Source: Gracilaria gracilis
Taxonomy: Eukaryota > Rhodophyta > Florideophyceae > Gracilariales > Gracilariaceae
NCBI GenBank assembly: GCA_030374805.1
Contig: JARGSG010000013.1
Location: 806,001 to 870,000 of the forward strand
DNA: 64,000 nucleotides
Reading direction: 5' to 3'
Of the stretch, positions 33,531-44,949 are shown piece after piece. The stretch's first letter is position 1. Each line of letters begins with the position of its first letter. The notes beneath the pieces are model-generated. The model saw only the letters and a program-made list of their open reading frames with translations, searched no databases and had not been told where the DNA came from. The position numbers and the translations under genes were made by a program.

Positions 33531-34071
33531 TGTGGTGTAATGCACAAAAATGAAGAGAGTCTGAAGCGGTCTTGAGACGGGAATGGCGGCGACGTACATT
33601 CGTGTGACTGTAATGAGTCCGAACGGTGAAGGAGTGCGGAAGCACCGGGCCGTCGAAGGGAGATTGGACGGTCGGTATCATCAAGCGCGTACAGGTGCGG
33701 ACAAAAGGGTACGAACGGTTTAAAAAACCTTAGTAGAATTCACCGTACGGTCTATCGCTAGCGCAAGCAGGCGAAGAAGACGTTCGGCAGAAGACGCTTG
33801 TCCTTTACCATTGGGGCCTCGGCGGATCCAAGCTACAACTAAATATCGGACATGGGCCCCCCACTGAGTACTGTACGATCGGTCTAATTTGCCTTGTCAC
33901 TACCCAACCTGTACACATGTTAAACTTGTACACTGTGCCAACCCTTCTGGCACTCGAGCACCGAATCGTACACGTCGCGGTGCCACTGCTCTGGCCCACC
34001 GGGCACTACCCTTTTGTACGTGAACGGCCAATCGGATACACTGCGCACCAACTCAGGCCCATTATATTACG
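33531..34071 (-). repeat. 3' LTR of element C
   Basis: It begins TGTGGTGTAA and aligns with 44091-44630 throughout (shared: GGTCGGTATCATCAAGCGCG, GTACGATCGGTC/GTATGATCGGTC). The inner end reads ATTACG, so the terminal dinucleotide is not the usual CA. Confidence 0.88.
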
Positions 34072-34899
34072 GATACCCCTTCTACACTTCGGCTCCGCCC
34101 TCGGAGTGCTGCGTAGCGTCGCTAAGTCGCTACCTCTATGTCCGCTTGGTCGAGAGGGCGCCATCACATGCGTTCGGAAATTTTGCCCGAGAAGGGCGGG
34201 GCGAAGCCATGCCAAAATTCTTGAGCGGGAGCGACGAAAAAAGCTTTGGTACGTGTGGTAAAGGCCAAACCGAGCGAAACGATACGCGCTGGTACGCAAA
34301 CGGCAAATTGAAGACGCATGACGCGTCTCCCAAAATGTAAGCGACGGCGTATAACTGTGCAGTCTACAGTTGTTCGTTTTAGCAGAGTTCACGTCGGTGA
34401 CATTGCATACGCTCAAGCCCGATTGGAGGTATACATCTCGTCCTATGGGTCGTCCATGACGGTCATCACACGGAGCGTACCTGGCGGACTTTCAAACTGT
34501 CAGATCTGCCGACCGCGAGGTGTACGTTTGGCTTCATCCGTTCGGTAACACGCACCAATTCCGCGCTGAGTCTGTACGGTGAGCGGGAAGCCACAGCATC
34601 CGCTTTCGAAAAGTTTGCCCAGAAAGGGCGAGACGAAGCCACGCCCAATTTTCCCAAGTTGACTGTAACAGATGCTGTTCGCATGGACTCGTAGAGGATC
34701 GTGTAATGTGATACGTTCCAGCGAGCAGATGCTGGTCGCAGCGAAGGCGAGCGGATGTCCGAGTCGGCGCGTACGGTTCGTCTCGAATGAAAACTTCCAA
34801 CGAGTCTCTGAATTGGAGCGTACAGTACTTCTCGGAGGAGAACTCCCGGTGGGTGGTTCTTTAGCGGTCGAGCGCCCATCTGTGCGGCTACGGTGTGTC

Positions 34900-37172
34900 C
34901 GAAGCGGTGATCGTCATTCTTGAACAGACTGACGCTGTAAGGACCTTCAGCAATCGCCATGACCGTACGGACACAGTGTATTGCAGAGTTAAGGCATGAC
35001 GGTACGAATTGGGTGCGACGTGACGACGAAGCGAGCGTAGCTTGTGCAAAGGTGGCGACGGGACGTCATTTCTTGATCATCCCATAAAATTGAATACATC
35101 AGCACTAAAGTATTGTCCCGCGGTGCCTCTGCGACGACATAGGCGTCATGGAAATTGCAAACGGTCGGTGATACCTCAGGTAGTGCCTCGTCGTCCTAAC
35201 CTCCCCCCTAGAAGAGCGCAAGCCGAGTGGCGATATGCCCGAATCGGTTCACTCCATACCAAACCTTCGCACATGATGGCGCCGAGCCCGAGCGGCCTTG
35301 GTACACCGTCGACTCCTTGCCGTTCGGTCCCGCTACCTGGCCAGAAGTATGAACACCTTTTCCGTCGCGGTTTCAATGCTCCTCGCCCAAGGATGCAGGT
35401 CCCGCTATTTGCCTCGGAATACGCCCAGAAGGGCTTCCTGGACTGCGAGCGTTTCGCGTCGATTCGAACGGCACTACCGATGCGGAATATTGCGATTCGC
35501 AATCCAAAACGGACAAGCCTCGAAGCTTGGCAAGTCCGTTGGAACCACCTGCCTGATGAGCATGGACGGAAAGACGAAGACACCTACGGGCGAAGCGACA
35601 TTTTGTAACTGCGCTTTCCAAAGTAAACGTTTTATCAGGATGCGTTGCAGCGCCTGTTCCATCGTTGCTCGTCCGATTCGGGGTTTCCCGAAAAGGATAT
35701 ACATCCACTTGGACTCGTGATGTTCGAACCGCAGTACGATAAGCTGTACTGGCTGGAACGTCAACGGTGGGGAAGTAACGCCGCAACGAAAGCAAGAATT
35801 CGGGCGTCCCACGGGTTCCTGTACAGTTGGCATAACGTCGAGTTTTTCGACGTTCCTACTCATCGCCAACCGAACTTGCAGTGCTCCACGAACGAAGTGT
35901 AGACCAGCTTCGATGTGTCCTTCAACCTACCCGTACCAACTCCGTCCGTGTTGGCATACCATTTGGAGGAACTCCCCAAATTTTCACCCATACAGGGTGT
36001 CGTCCGTGAGGTCATGTACGCCGAATGGGCGGTGTTTGCCTTCATTGCATTTTTCCGGGCGGTCCACGAAGGAATCAAGGTCTTTACCTGTGCGGGAGAC
36101 GATCTCCTGTATCATAAGGACGTTCGAACCAAGTACGGGCGGTTGTTTCCGATGCCGTACAAATTGATGTGTATCCTGGCCGAGATGGGACTCCAAAACG
36201 TTCTCCGTAGCACCGTGTTCCCTCCGCAGGTCGGCGAGAACCTGCTGCAGTACTCGTTGGGGACAGATTGGGATAACACCCCGGGGTTCTTGTGGTATGA
36301 ATACTACTCCGATACGTTCCCTGCGATGCCTTCGGCCGCCTCTGTAGCGTCGATGATCACTCTTGTCCTGAAGGGTCCGGAGAGTCTTCCTCCCTGGCCC
36401 TTTAAAACCGTTCCAGACTTATTCCCGCACGGATGCATGGCGCACGACTTTGAGGACGTAGCGCCACTGCCGACTCCGATGGATACACCCGTTGAGGCGA
36501 AGACCGTCGTGGAGGCAGCAGTACAGGCGTGATCCGATCGGAAGTCTTGGGACAAGTCCAGGTTCGCCATTGAGGACATCGCCAGTCCACACTCGGACGG
36601 TGATATGCACAAGACCTTTGTGGCTCTACGTGCGGCTTGTATTCCGTTCGGAGAAGAGAAGCCTGCGACGAGTGGCGACGCCCTGTTGGCGGCCCGAGCA
36701 TGGATGCGCCGTGCGGTCAACGCCGAGACTGCTCTCCGTGAGCAGGCTCAGACGCAGCTTAACCTGCTCGATTACCTCCGGTCTTACTCCTCGTTGGTCC
36801 TGGCGTCTTACGAGAAGTCCGGTTGGTCTGGGTATCACGCCCGGTGTGGATGGCACACCGATGTCGAAGTTCGCACCGCTATTGGAGGAGGGGGTTACCA
36901 AGTTCTATGAGAGCATAGCGCAGCAGGCCGATGAGGAGCGCATCTTCGACCACATCCTTAAGAACATGCGCCAAGTGGAGAAGTCCTTCTTCAAGGGCTT
37001 CGAATTGATTGCGCCCAATGTTCCGTCCCGAGACGAGCCTGAAGGTGAAGGTCAATCCGGTGACGGTGCAAGGCCGAGCAATACGAACGCGGCTCCCGAA
37101 GGGGATACTTTGCAAAAAGAGGTGACGCCAGCGGTCGAGAATGTTCTCATGTCATCTCCAGGTGGAGATTAA
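34900..37172 (+). pseudogene. Opposite-strand reading frames in element C, between integrase and 3' LTR
   Basis: Plus-strand frames run against the coding strand of the element. The clearest (35915-36532) contains PTPSVLAYHLEELPKFSPIQ, YAEWAVFAFIAFFRAVHEGI, LMCILAEMGLQNVLRSTVFP and WYEYYSDTFPAMPSAASVAS. It is followed by an Ala/Glu-rich helical part (DALLAARAWMRRAVNAETAL). It is protein-like in composition, with no domain, signal peptide or transmembrane segment I can name. The position is the same as in element A. Broken. Confidence 0.5.
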
Positions 37173-37508
37173 AAGGGAACGGAGGCCGTCACGGTTGAGT
37201 AGGACCCCATAGAGCCGGCGCCTACACCCGCGAGCCATTCGGGCAGTACGTCGGGTGGAAAGAAAAAGGTTGTGGCCACATCGCCGTGGCCTCGGACCGC
37301 TTCGGCGTTCCAGCCTACGAAGACCAGTTGTGGCTCGCGTGGTGGTTCCACTGCGGGGAGTTTTACCTCTCCGTGGGGTACTCGTGGGCGCGGTATTACA
37401 AATCACGGTTGGAAGAAGACTACTTAGTTGACCGTGCGTATTTGTAGCTTCTTTCTCGTAGCAAACTTGTGATTGTTTGTAATGACCTGTGTGCCAATGG
37501 CGTGTCAT

Positions 37509-39200
37509 TCAGTCGTAAAAATCGAAAAGTAATTGGTCAATAGGCGTACGTTGGTGGCGGTTTGCCGCCCAATGATAACGTAGTGGCGCCGTCTTTTGGT
37601 GTCCCGTAACGGTTCTCTGCTTCCGTGCCAGTACGTACGATCTTGGATCCCCGATACGCCTTGCCCCCTCCTTGAATTGTCGCCCATATCGAAGCGTTTC
37701 GACGACGCCAATAGCGGGCGATGAAGTGTTGGGGGATGTGCTTTGGCGGTTCGAAAGTGTCCTGATCTGGGTGGTTTCCATGCCACCGTACGTGTTATTC
37801 TTGTCGGTTTGGAGTGTCGCGATGGTCGACGACACGTTCGAAAACGCATGAAACTGTTCCCGAGGGGGGGGGGGGGTAGGTTGGAAGTCGACGGGTTTGT
37901 TCTCATACGGCCCTTCAGGGTCGGCAGCTACTGTGCCGCGTGTCCGTTTGGAAGTAACCAGTGAGGTTGTTGGCCGTGCCGTTGGGGCTTTTGTCACTCT
38001 GTAAATACTTAAGGTGTTGTGAATACCGTCTTGATTCAGAGTTACAGTAGCGTTCGTTGCCGATACAACCTTAAAAGGACCAACCGTCTTCGGCAATAGC
38101 TTTCGATACGTAGGTTTCTGATCCGTAAGGTCTTCCTCCGTGTTCTTGTAATGTGGTGGGTCAACGAACACTTCTTCCCTGGTTTTGAAGCTCGACGTGT
38201 ACCGTTTGGATTTATCAAAGGTTTTCTTATAGCGCTGTTGGGCGCGGGTCAACTTAGTACGAGCGGTCTGCAGCGTGGCCTGTAAGAGCTTGAGCGTGTA
38301 GTGTTTTAACCGACTGGTAGTGTTAGGCGTTGTTGGGCCCAATGACGTACTGTGCTCATCGAGAACCACTCTCCATAGCTTACGCGTTAGCGCAACGTCG
38401 AACGGTGCGGTACAGAGAGATCTATGGAATTGTAGGTTGTAGCCGTACGTAAGAAGTTGCACATACGCGTGCCAAGTGTTCTTATGATCTGCGACGTGTT
38501 GTCTCAGTCTTTCTACAAGCGTCTTTTTGAACCGTTCGGACTGACAATTCGTCTGATGATGGTACGCGATTCTCAGTACGTGTTTCGTTCCCAACGTGGT
38601 GCACCCAGTCTCGAAGAACTTAGAGACCAATTGAGTTCTACTATCGGTTAGAAAGTAGTTGAGAATTCCGTACGGATAAACCCAGTTCTCCAGGAAGGCC
38701 TTCGCCGCCGTGGGAGCTGTGGTTGACCGCATGGGAATAGAACGAGCTATATTGCTGAACCGATCGGTTATAACCAGTATATACTGGTAACCGTTCACTG
38801 ATTTCGTGAATGGACCGGCGATGTCCATTGCAACCAATGCCAGCAAGCCAGTGGCAGGGAACAGCTTCAGCAGCTTCTGCGACTTTAAGTGTGTTCCCTT
38901 CGTCGCCGAGAATGTGCGACAGTCTCGTACGGTCTGGAATACGCCACTGTCCATATGCAGCCAGTAAAAGTCTCGACGGAGACTCTCATATATCCGAGTG
39001 GAGCCCGGATGGCCAACCAGACGGGGGTAGTGTGCCAAGTAAATGACGCGTGCCTGCAGTGATGAAGGTACGACGTCCTGGATGGGGTCGTCTAGTAAGA
39101 CTTTGCGCCATATAAGTCTGTTTCGGTCAATATCGGACAAGAGCGACACCGTTGCAGATGTCTTTCCGTACGGACTCGCCGAAAGGACCATCTGCTTCAC
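37509..39200 (-). pseudogene. Integrase region of element C, fossil
   Basis: A long open stretch of 563 codons. The zinc-domain His residues are seen in AHYPRLVGHPGSTRIYESLR, and the core has VAMDIAGPFTKSVNGYQYIL and FLTDSRTQLVSKFFE. The C-terminal GPF module is KTVGPFKVVSATNATVTLNQ. The C-terminal end is low complexity. I see no chromodomain. Confidence 0.85.
37864..37876. repeat. Homopolymer run of 13 G
   Basis: G-run inside the distal pol part of element C. Such runs are unstable and error-prone in assembly, so the base count here should not be trusted. Confidence 0.8.
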
Positions 39201-39499
39201 TTCGCACCAGCTCCTCGACCGTGACCGGAACGATATTGGTTTCCTCCAAGATGATAGCGAGCACCTCGGGGATGCCAGCAGACTTCAGTTCGGGCGTTGG
39301 CCAGTCGACGCAGACGTCGCTGTACTCATCACCGCTAACGGTAATGTTAGAGATGAGATAGCCATCGTCCGCTCGGTCATTCATTAGCAAACAGAAGACC
39401 TCTTCGTCCATTGGGGCATCATCTTCGCCATCCCTCCGGATAGGAGAAAGGTCATCGGCCGCTTGATGTATGGTACCCGGACGGTGGACTACATCGAGG

Positions 39500-40800
39500 T
39501 CGTACTCCATTAGACGCAACCGTTACATAGCCAGTCGTTCTGATGCGTCCGCAAGGTTCAGTGTCCACCTCATAGAGTGGTGATCCGTTCGGACAGTGAA
39601 CATCTGACCTTCCAGGTACGGACAAAGGTGCAGTATGGCCCAGACGACCGCAAGGCATTCCCTTTCGGTATTTGAGTATTGCCGTTCGGTCTTGGATAAA
39701 GATCGGCTACAAATAACCGATTGGAAGTAAGCCTCCGTCCCGTTGCTTCTGCAGCAGAGCGCATCGTATTTGGCGGTCGCATGCGTCCGCATCCAGAACG
39801 TACGGATATTCTTGACGGGGAATGACCAAAATGGGCGGACGTATCAGTCGCTGACGTAACTCGTCAAAGGCTTCGTATTGCGTATTGGTCAATGTCTTGG
39901 ACTTTGTGCGTTGCCCTTTTTCCAACTGGCAGTTCAAAAACACCAAAATTCGCGCCAAGTTTGCAACCAAGCGGCGGAAGACATTAAAGAGCCCCAAGAA
40001 CGATCGGAGCCCCGTCTGGGTCGTAGGTGGTTTAGCCGGCTTGATAGCGTTCTGTGTCTTAAGCGACACCTGAAGCTTTCCCGGTCGGATTCCGTGGCCT
40101 AGATAGTCCACTGTGCTACTGAAAAGTAGCAATTGTCCAGTCGGAGAGAAACACCAGCAGAACGGAGCATATGCAGTATGGTTTGCACATGGTCATAATG
40201 CTTTTCAATCGTTCGGGAATAGATGATTATGTCATCAAGATGCACAAGTGCGTACTGCCATTTCACCCGTGAGAGGATGATATCGAGAGCACGCTGGAAA
40301 GTAGCCGGTGCGTTCTTGAGTCCAAATAGATTTCTCCGATAATGGTGCAGTCCCATTTGCGACATGAAGTTCTTCTTGTCTTGGTCTACTTCGTCCGTTT
40401 AAGTCTGTCAATAGCCACTGTTGGCGTCCAAAGTGGAAAAGATTTGTGCATCTCCTAAAGAGTCGATGCATTCGTCCATTTGGGGTACCGGATATGTATC
40501 TCTTACGGTGGTAGCGCTCGACCGTCGATAGTCGACGCAGAATCGAAGGCTTCCGTCTCTCTTGAGTGCAACTACGACCTCACTGGCCCATTCTGCCGAT
40601 GACGGTTCTATGACACCAGCAGCGAGCTGCTTTGTTACCTCCTCGCGTTCGAGTTCTCTCCAAGCAGGTCCGGCACGGTACGGCATCTGCAATATACGCT
40701 TAGTGCTTGGTTCGAGACGGATGTGGTGATTCGCTGCTGCAATCCTTCCGAGATGGCCGTCCCACATGTCAGCAAACGGTCAAAGTAGCTCAATGACTTT
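39500..40800 (-). pseudogene. Reverse transcriptase-RNase H region of element C, fossil
   Basis: Contains RT motifs VVALKRDGSLRFCVDYRR and ALVHLDDIIIYSRTIEKH (active-site Y/H-L-D-D). RNase H motifs follow (YVLDADACDRQIRCALLQ; ECLAVVWAILHLCPYLEGQ). Confidence 0.85.
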
Positions 40801-40849
40801 ACCCCGTTCGGAAACATACTCAAGAATTATCTGTACCTTGTTGGGCCAA

Positions 40850-43800
40850 TATTTTTCATCTTTCTCTACGATTTGTTGCTTTCGCTCGGTACCCTTGTAT
40901 TCCCGGTCGGAATTACTGTCCGAAATCGGAATGTCCAAAATCGGAATGTGTTCCCTCTACTTAAACTCGTCTTTCCGCGACGATGGTTGCGGAGTTATGA
41001 GCGCTACTGGGAATGGAAGGGCAAGTACAATAACTTTGTTCTTGTGTAGTCGAACCGAGCGGTCAGAAAAGTTTGCTACGCGAACGAAAAAGGATACGTC
41101 CAGTCGGAGCTCCATAACTCCACCCGCAAGTAGTGTGAGTTCAAGCGTCGATCTCGTACGGTGATGGGACTGTAGAAAGACCAAGCCGGACGTTTGGGTG
41201 GTTACCAAAATGTTCGTTTCCGACATTGGGTGTAGAAAAACCGGACAGGCAACGTGTATCTTATTAAATGGGGTTTCTCGTTTGGGTTCTGGTTCCGGCG
41301 CGGAAGGGGCATTTGGTCCGTAGGCGGAAGACTGTATAGACACCGATTTAAAGTGACGTAGGAAATTGTCCGTTTCGGAGGTAGTATTGCCAATACATAC
41401 TGGTCAATAAGGGAAGTACCGAGTAGTACGCTGGTGGAGAGTTTAGAAACCACCAGGAACTGTACTCCTACGTTGAGGACAACCATTCGGGCCATAGGGA
41501 GGAGAACTCCCACGAAATACATGCAGTTCTTCAAAGCGTCCGTAATTCGGGGTCTTACGTCCGGTCGGAGTTTAGAGCGTCATTTTGGAGGGAGATTGTT
41601 CATGAACCAGACAGTGTCCGGCTCCGGTATCGAAAACTCCCGTTAGTGGATACATAAGTGCCGTGCTGAGGCCAACTGACACGTGCAACTTGTAGGTCGC
41701 GCTAGAGAAGCGGGCCGTTTCAGCTTCTATACACATATCGGTTAGGTCACATGTCAGAACCGGAGACTCTCCTCCGATGGAGTCCGTTCGGTCTGTCTCT
41801 GACGGAGTGAGGCTAGGCCTCTGTGGAGTATTCAGTGCCTCTAAGCTTCCTCCCGGTCGTTTTCCTGGTCAGGAACAGGCTCCTCGACCAGCATAGCAGC
41901 CTGTGTCGGTCGTGGTGTACGCCTGGCGAGACTGTCCGCCCTGGCGATATCCTACGTTGTCTCTTGGGGTATCAGGTTGCCGTTCGGTCTGGTAGGCAGT
42001 ATAATAGCCTTCCTCGCGGCGTGGCTCATAATTAGCCTCCCGTATAGCCAACGTCTTCTTCTTTAGGTCCGATGGGAGCAACTGACAACAGTTGGGTTCC
42101 CGTGAAAGGCAGATCCGACACAGTCTAACCGGCGCCTGCCCCTGGGGTTGTTGCGGCTGGGAAATGGTAGAACTGGGGTGAAGCCGAACTGACTGAGCCG
42201 GCGTTGAACTCAGGGCGTAGTGGGAAGAGAGGGCATGGAGGACGCGCGGGATAACGCGAGGACATGTTTCTCGTCTTCATCCGATACGCAATAGATCGAT
42301 TCCGACAGGTTATTGATACTGTAAACCTTCCGAGTGTTACGAGAGATCTTTTTTCAAGCGGGTGGTTTTTGAGTATCAACCCAAACGGACTGTCGACGTG
42401 AGGCCCGATGGGTGTCTCGGTATGACTCCGCGTACGGGGCAAGTGCATCTTATCCGATATTGGGATGCGTGGTGAGATGATTTTTCAGCTTCGACCATAT
42501 GGTGGCAAGGAGACCGATCGTTAAATACATTTCGGCAACGGAGGGCTTTCGTCTGGAGCTTCTGGGCGAATTACGTTTCGGACATACCTGACGCTTGGCG
42601 GTAAAGGGTGGCCTCTGCAGCCGCGTTGGCAATGATCTCATCCCTTGCGTACGTGGTCAACAGGAAAATGACTACCTCTTCGTACGTGTAAAGAGATTCA
42701 TCCCGAGTATGGTAGAAAGCGCCCGACTCACCTTTGAGTCGTGACTAAACCAGACCGTGCGACGGTCCGGTCAGGTAAAATTAGAAACACCAGAGGGCGG
42801 CCCCCTCAGTAAGTCCGTTATGGTCGCAAGCGGTTTTCAACCGCTGCAGGAAAGTGAGAACCGATATCGAATCTGTCCCGGAAAGGAAATGACCCTTCAT
42901 CTGGACATTCAATTTCTTTTGGTAGTGCGCAATCTTGCGCGCCACCCGTTAATTGTACGTTTCGCTCCTCTTGAACAACTTGTACGTACGGTAATCCACC
43001 ACGTTGGCAAACTTCTCGTTCAAGAGCCTAATGCGTTTCAGCATGAACCTGTCCAAGTGGGAACCAAAACGATCAGACTTTCCCCTCCGTCGGGGGTTGC
43101 GGGAGTGTCAATCGACTTCCGAATCCGTGCTGTCGTCATCAGAAGATGACTCCAAAGATTCCCAGCCGGATCGGGCTGATCGTCGCGTTCTCTGATGGCG
43201 GCGATCCTTCCATTTATGAGGCGCGTCATCCGCCTCGGAACTCCCGCACGATCTACCGCCTCTGCGGCGGCGATTCTCTCTCTCGTCGGAGGAATCTCCT
43301 GAGCTTCCGTCCGGATCGTCCTGCCAGTTGATGGACGGGAGGTACACTGCGGTCGGACCCTTCGTTGGATCTTTCTTCAGTTCCGGTCGGTTTTGCCTCT
43401 CGACGCCAGCGGGTGCATTGTTCGTACGGTCAAAGAAAGATTTGGGTGGGTGGGTCGTTAGCTAGGCTACCAGTGCGACGAGTGTACTGTTCAGAACTGA
43501 GGTTGCAGGTTCCGAATGGTATGTATTCAGAATATTCCTGACCATATCGTGTACGATCGGTGAAATATCCTGGTGCAGAAACACAGGGATTCGGTCCTTG
43601 AGGTACGTCTCCACGGCCATGAGGACGTGGACCTCAATTTCCGTTCGGAGACTCTGCAGGGCGTAGGGAACAATCCCTGCCCAGAGTTCCCGTGCGGTAG
43701 TCCGTTTAATAAAGGAGTATCGGCGCGAGGCCAGCCTCGCCCCGCGGCATCTTCTCAGTTCCGGGAAAAGGGGAGAGGGCAATTGCCTCGTCCTCGTTCC

Positions 43801-44080
43801 GTACGCACTTTAACCAGTTACGTGCGGAGCCGTCTCGGAGAATCCGTTCGGGCTCATCTGAAGGCGGGACGTAGGCCGTCGCGTTACTGCGGGAGCTTTG
43901 GCGGCCAACCGAAGCGGCATCCAAAGCGGCGCGAATTGCGACCGGTACGGACTTTGTGCAGTCTTTTTCGACCAAAGACCCCTCACCAGTTTCTCCGTGC
44001 GGACAATGACTCATACTGTACGTATCGGTTCCAGGATCGGTTCTGCTACTCCAAACGGTCTCGAATTCTACTTCTAAGTC
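40850..44080 (-). pseudogene. Gag-protease region of element C, fossil
   Basis: The gag part is Arg/Ser/Asp-rich near its start (SSGDSSDERENRRRRGG) with a zinc-knuckle-like CRICLSREPNCC. The protease end has VLNVGVQFLVVSKLSTSVLL and LIDQYVLAILP. It is similar in layout to A (the knuckle is followed by a NYE segment in both). Confidence 0.7.
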
Positions 44081-44089
44081 GGGAGACCA
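44071..44089 (-). other. Primer-binding site of element C
   Basis: On the minus strand TGGTCTCCCGACTTAGAAG begins one base inside the 5' LTR. It is identical to the site in D and differs from that of A by one base. The complement ends in GGGAGACCA, fitting tRNA-Tyr with its C1-G72 pair. Confidence 0.75.
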
Positions 44090-44090
44090 A

Positions 44091-44630
44091 TGTGGTATAA
44101 GGCTCAAAAAGGGAGAGATTCCGAAGCGGCCTCGAGACAGGATTGGCGGCGGCGTACAGTCGTGTGACTGTAATGAGTCCGGACGGTGAAGGAGGGCGGA
44201 AGAACCGGGCGGTCGAAGGGAGAATGAACGGTCGGTATCATCAAGCGCGTACAGGTGCGCGCAAAAGGGTACGAACGGTCTGAAAAACCTTAATTGAACT
44301 TACCGTGCGGTGTATCGCTATCGCAAGGTGGCGAGGAAGATGTTCGGCAGAAAATACTTTCCGTTTAGATTGAGGCCTCGGGAGATTTGAGCTACAACTA
44401 AAGATTGGGCGTGGGCCCCCTATTGACTACTGTATGATCGGTCTAATTTGCCTGGTCACTACCCAACCTGTACACGTCTTCCCCTTGTACGCTGTGCCAA
44501 CCCGTCTGGCACTCGATCACCGAATCGTACACGTGGCGGTGCCACGGCACTGGCCCACCGTGTACTACCCCTTTGGACGTGAAAAGCCAATCGGATACAC
44601 TGCGCACCAACCCGGGTTCACTATACCACG
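44091..44630 (-). repeat. 5' LTR of element C
   Basis: Partner of 33531-34071, followed on the plus strand by the GCCTC target duplication and then by the resumed LTR of element B. Confidence 0.88.
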
Positions 44631-44635
44631 GCCTC

Positions 44636-44838
44636 TTGCGAGGATACATCCACCCACACACGTGGTGCTTCACCGATTCTTTGCTCAACTCTCTACGCTC
44701 CGTAGTGACGGCTTGGCCTCGGACTGCACCCGACTTCGTCGTGCCTTGCCAGATATGGTCTGTCTGCTGGCTGCCCTTCTAGGGAGAATGATCTCGGACC
44801 TCTGCATGGTGTCTTACTGCCCCTGGCGTTGCTCTACA
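44636..44838 (+). repeat. 5' LTR of gypsy B, resumed part
   Basis: It continues the LTR interrupted at 33530 and ends TTGCTCTACA. A primer-site relic with CTCCCGA follows at about 44845-44862, in the same position as in A. Confidence 0.7.
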
Positions 44839-44949
44839 AAGTAATCTCCCGAGCTAGAATCGGATCTTTGGCTTACCACGCCTTCGTGTGTGTTTTCCCT
44901 CTTTGAGGTTTCGTCTCTACTTTTAGAAGTTTCCCGTTCAACTGTTGGT

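Larger units (their letters stand above)
33531..44630 (-). mobile_element. Ty3/gypsy element C (11.1 kb), fossil, inserted in the 5' LTR of B
   Basis: LTRs of about 540 bp lie at 33531-34071 and 44091-44630, flanked by an exact 5-bp target duplication GCCTC (33526-33530 and 44631-44635). On the minus strand are gag (about 42100-44080), protease (about 40850-42100), RT-RNase H (about 39500-40800) and integrase (37509-39200). Between integrase and the 3' LTR lies a 3.4-kb region with frames on the opposite strand. Distant similarity of Gag to A (zinc-knuckle neighbourhood) makes it another branch of the same group. It is nearly complete in parts but broken, with perhaps ten breaks. Confidence 0.88.

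Noticed and set aside
34072-37508. Envelope gene in element C
   Set aside because: The frames lie on the opposite strand and show no signal peptide, furin-like site or transmembrane anchor, so an envelope call is not supported.
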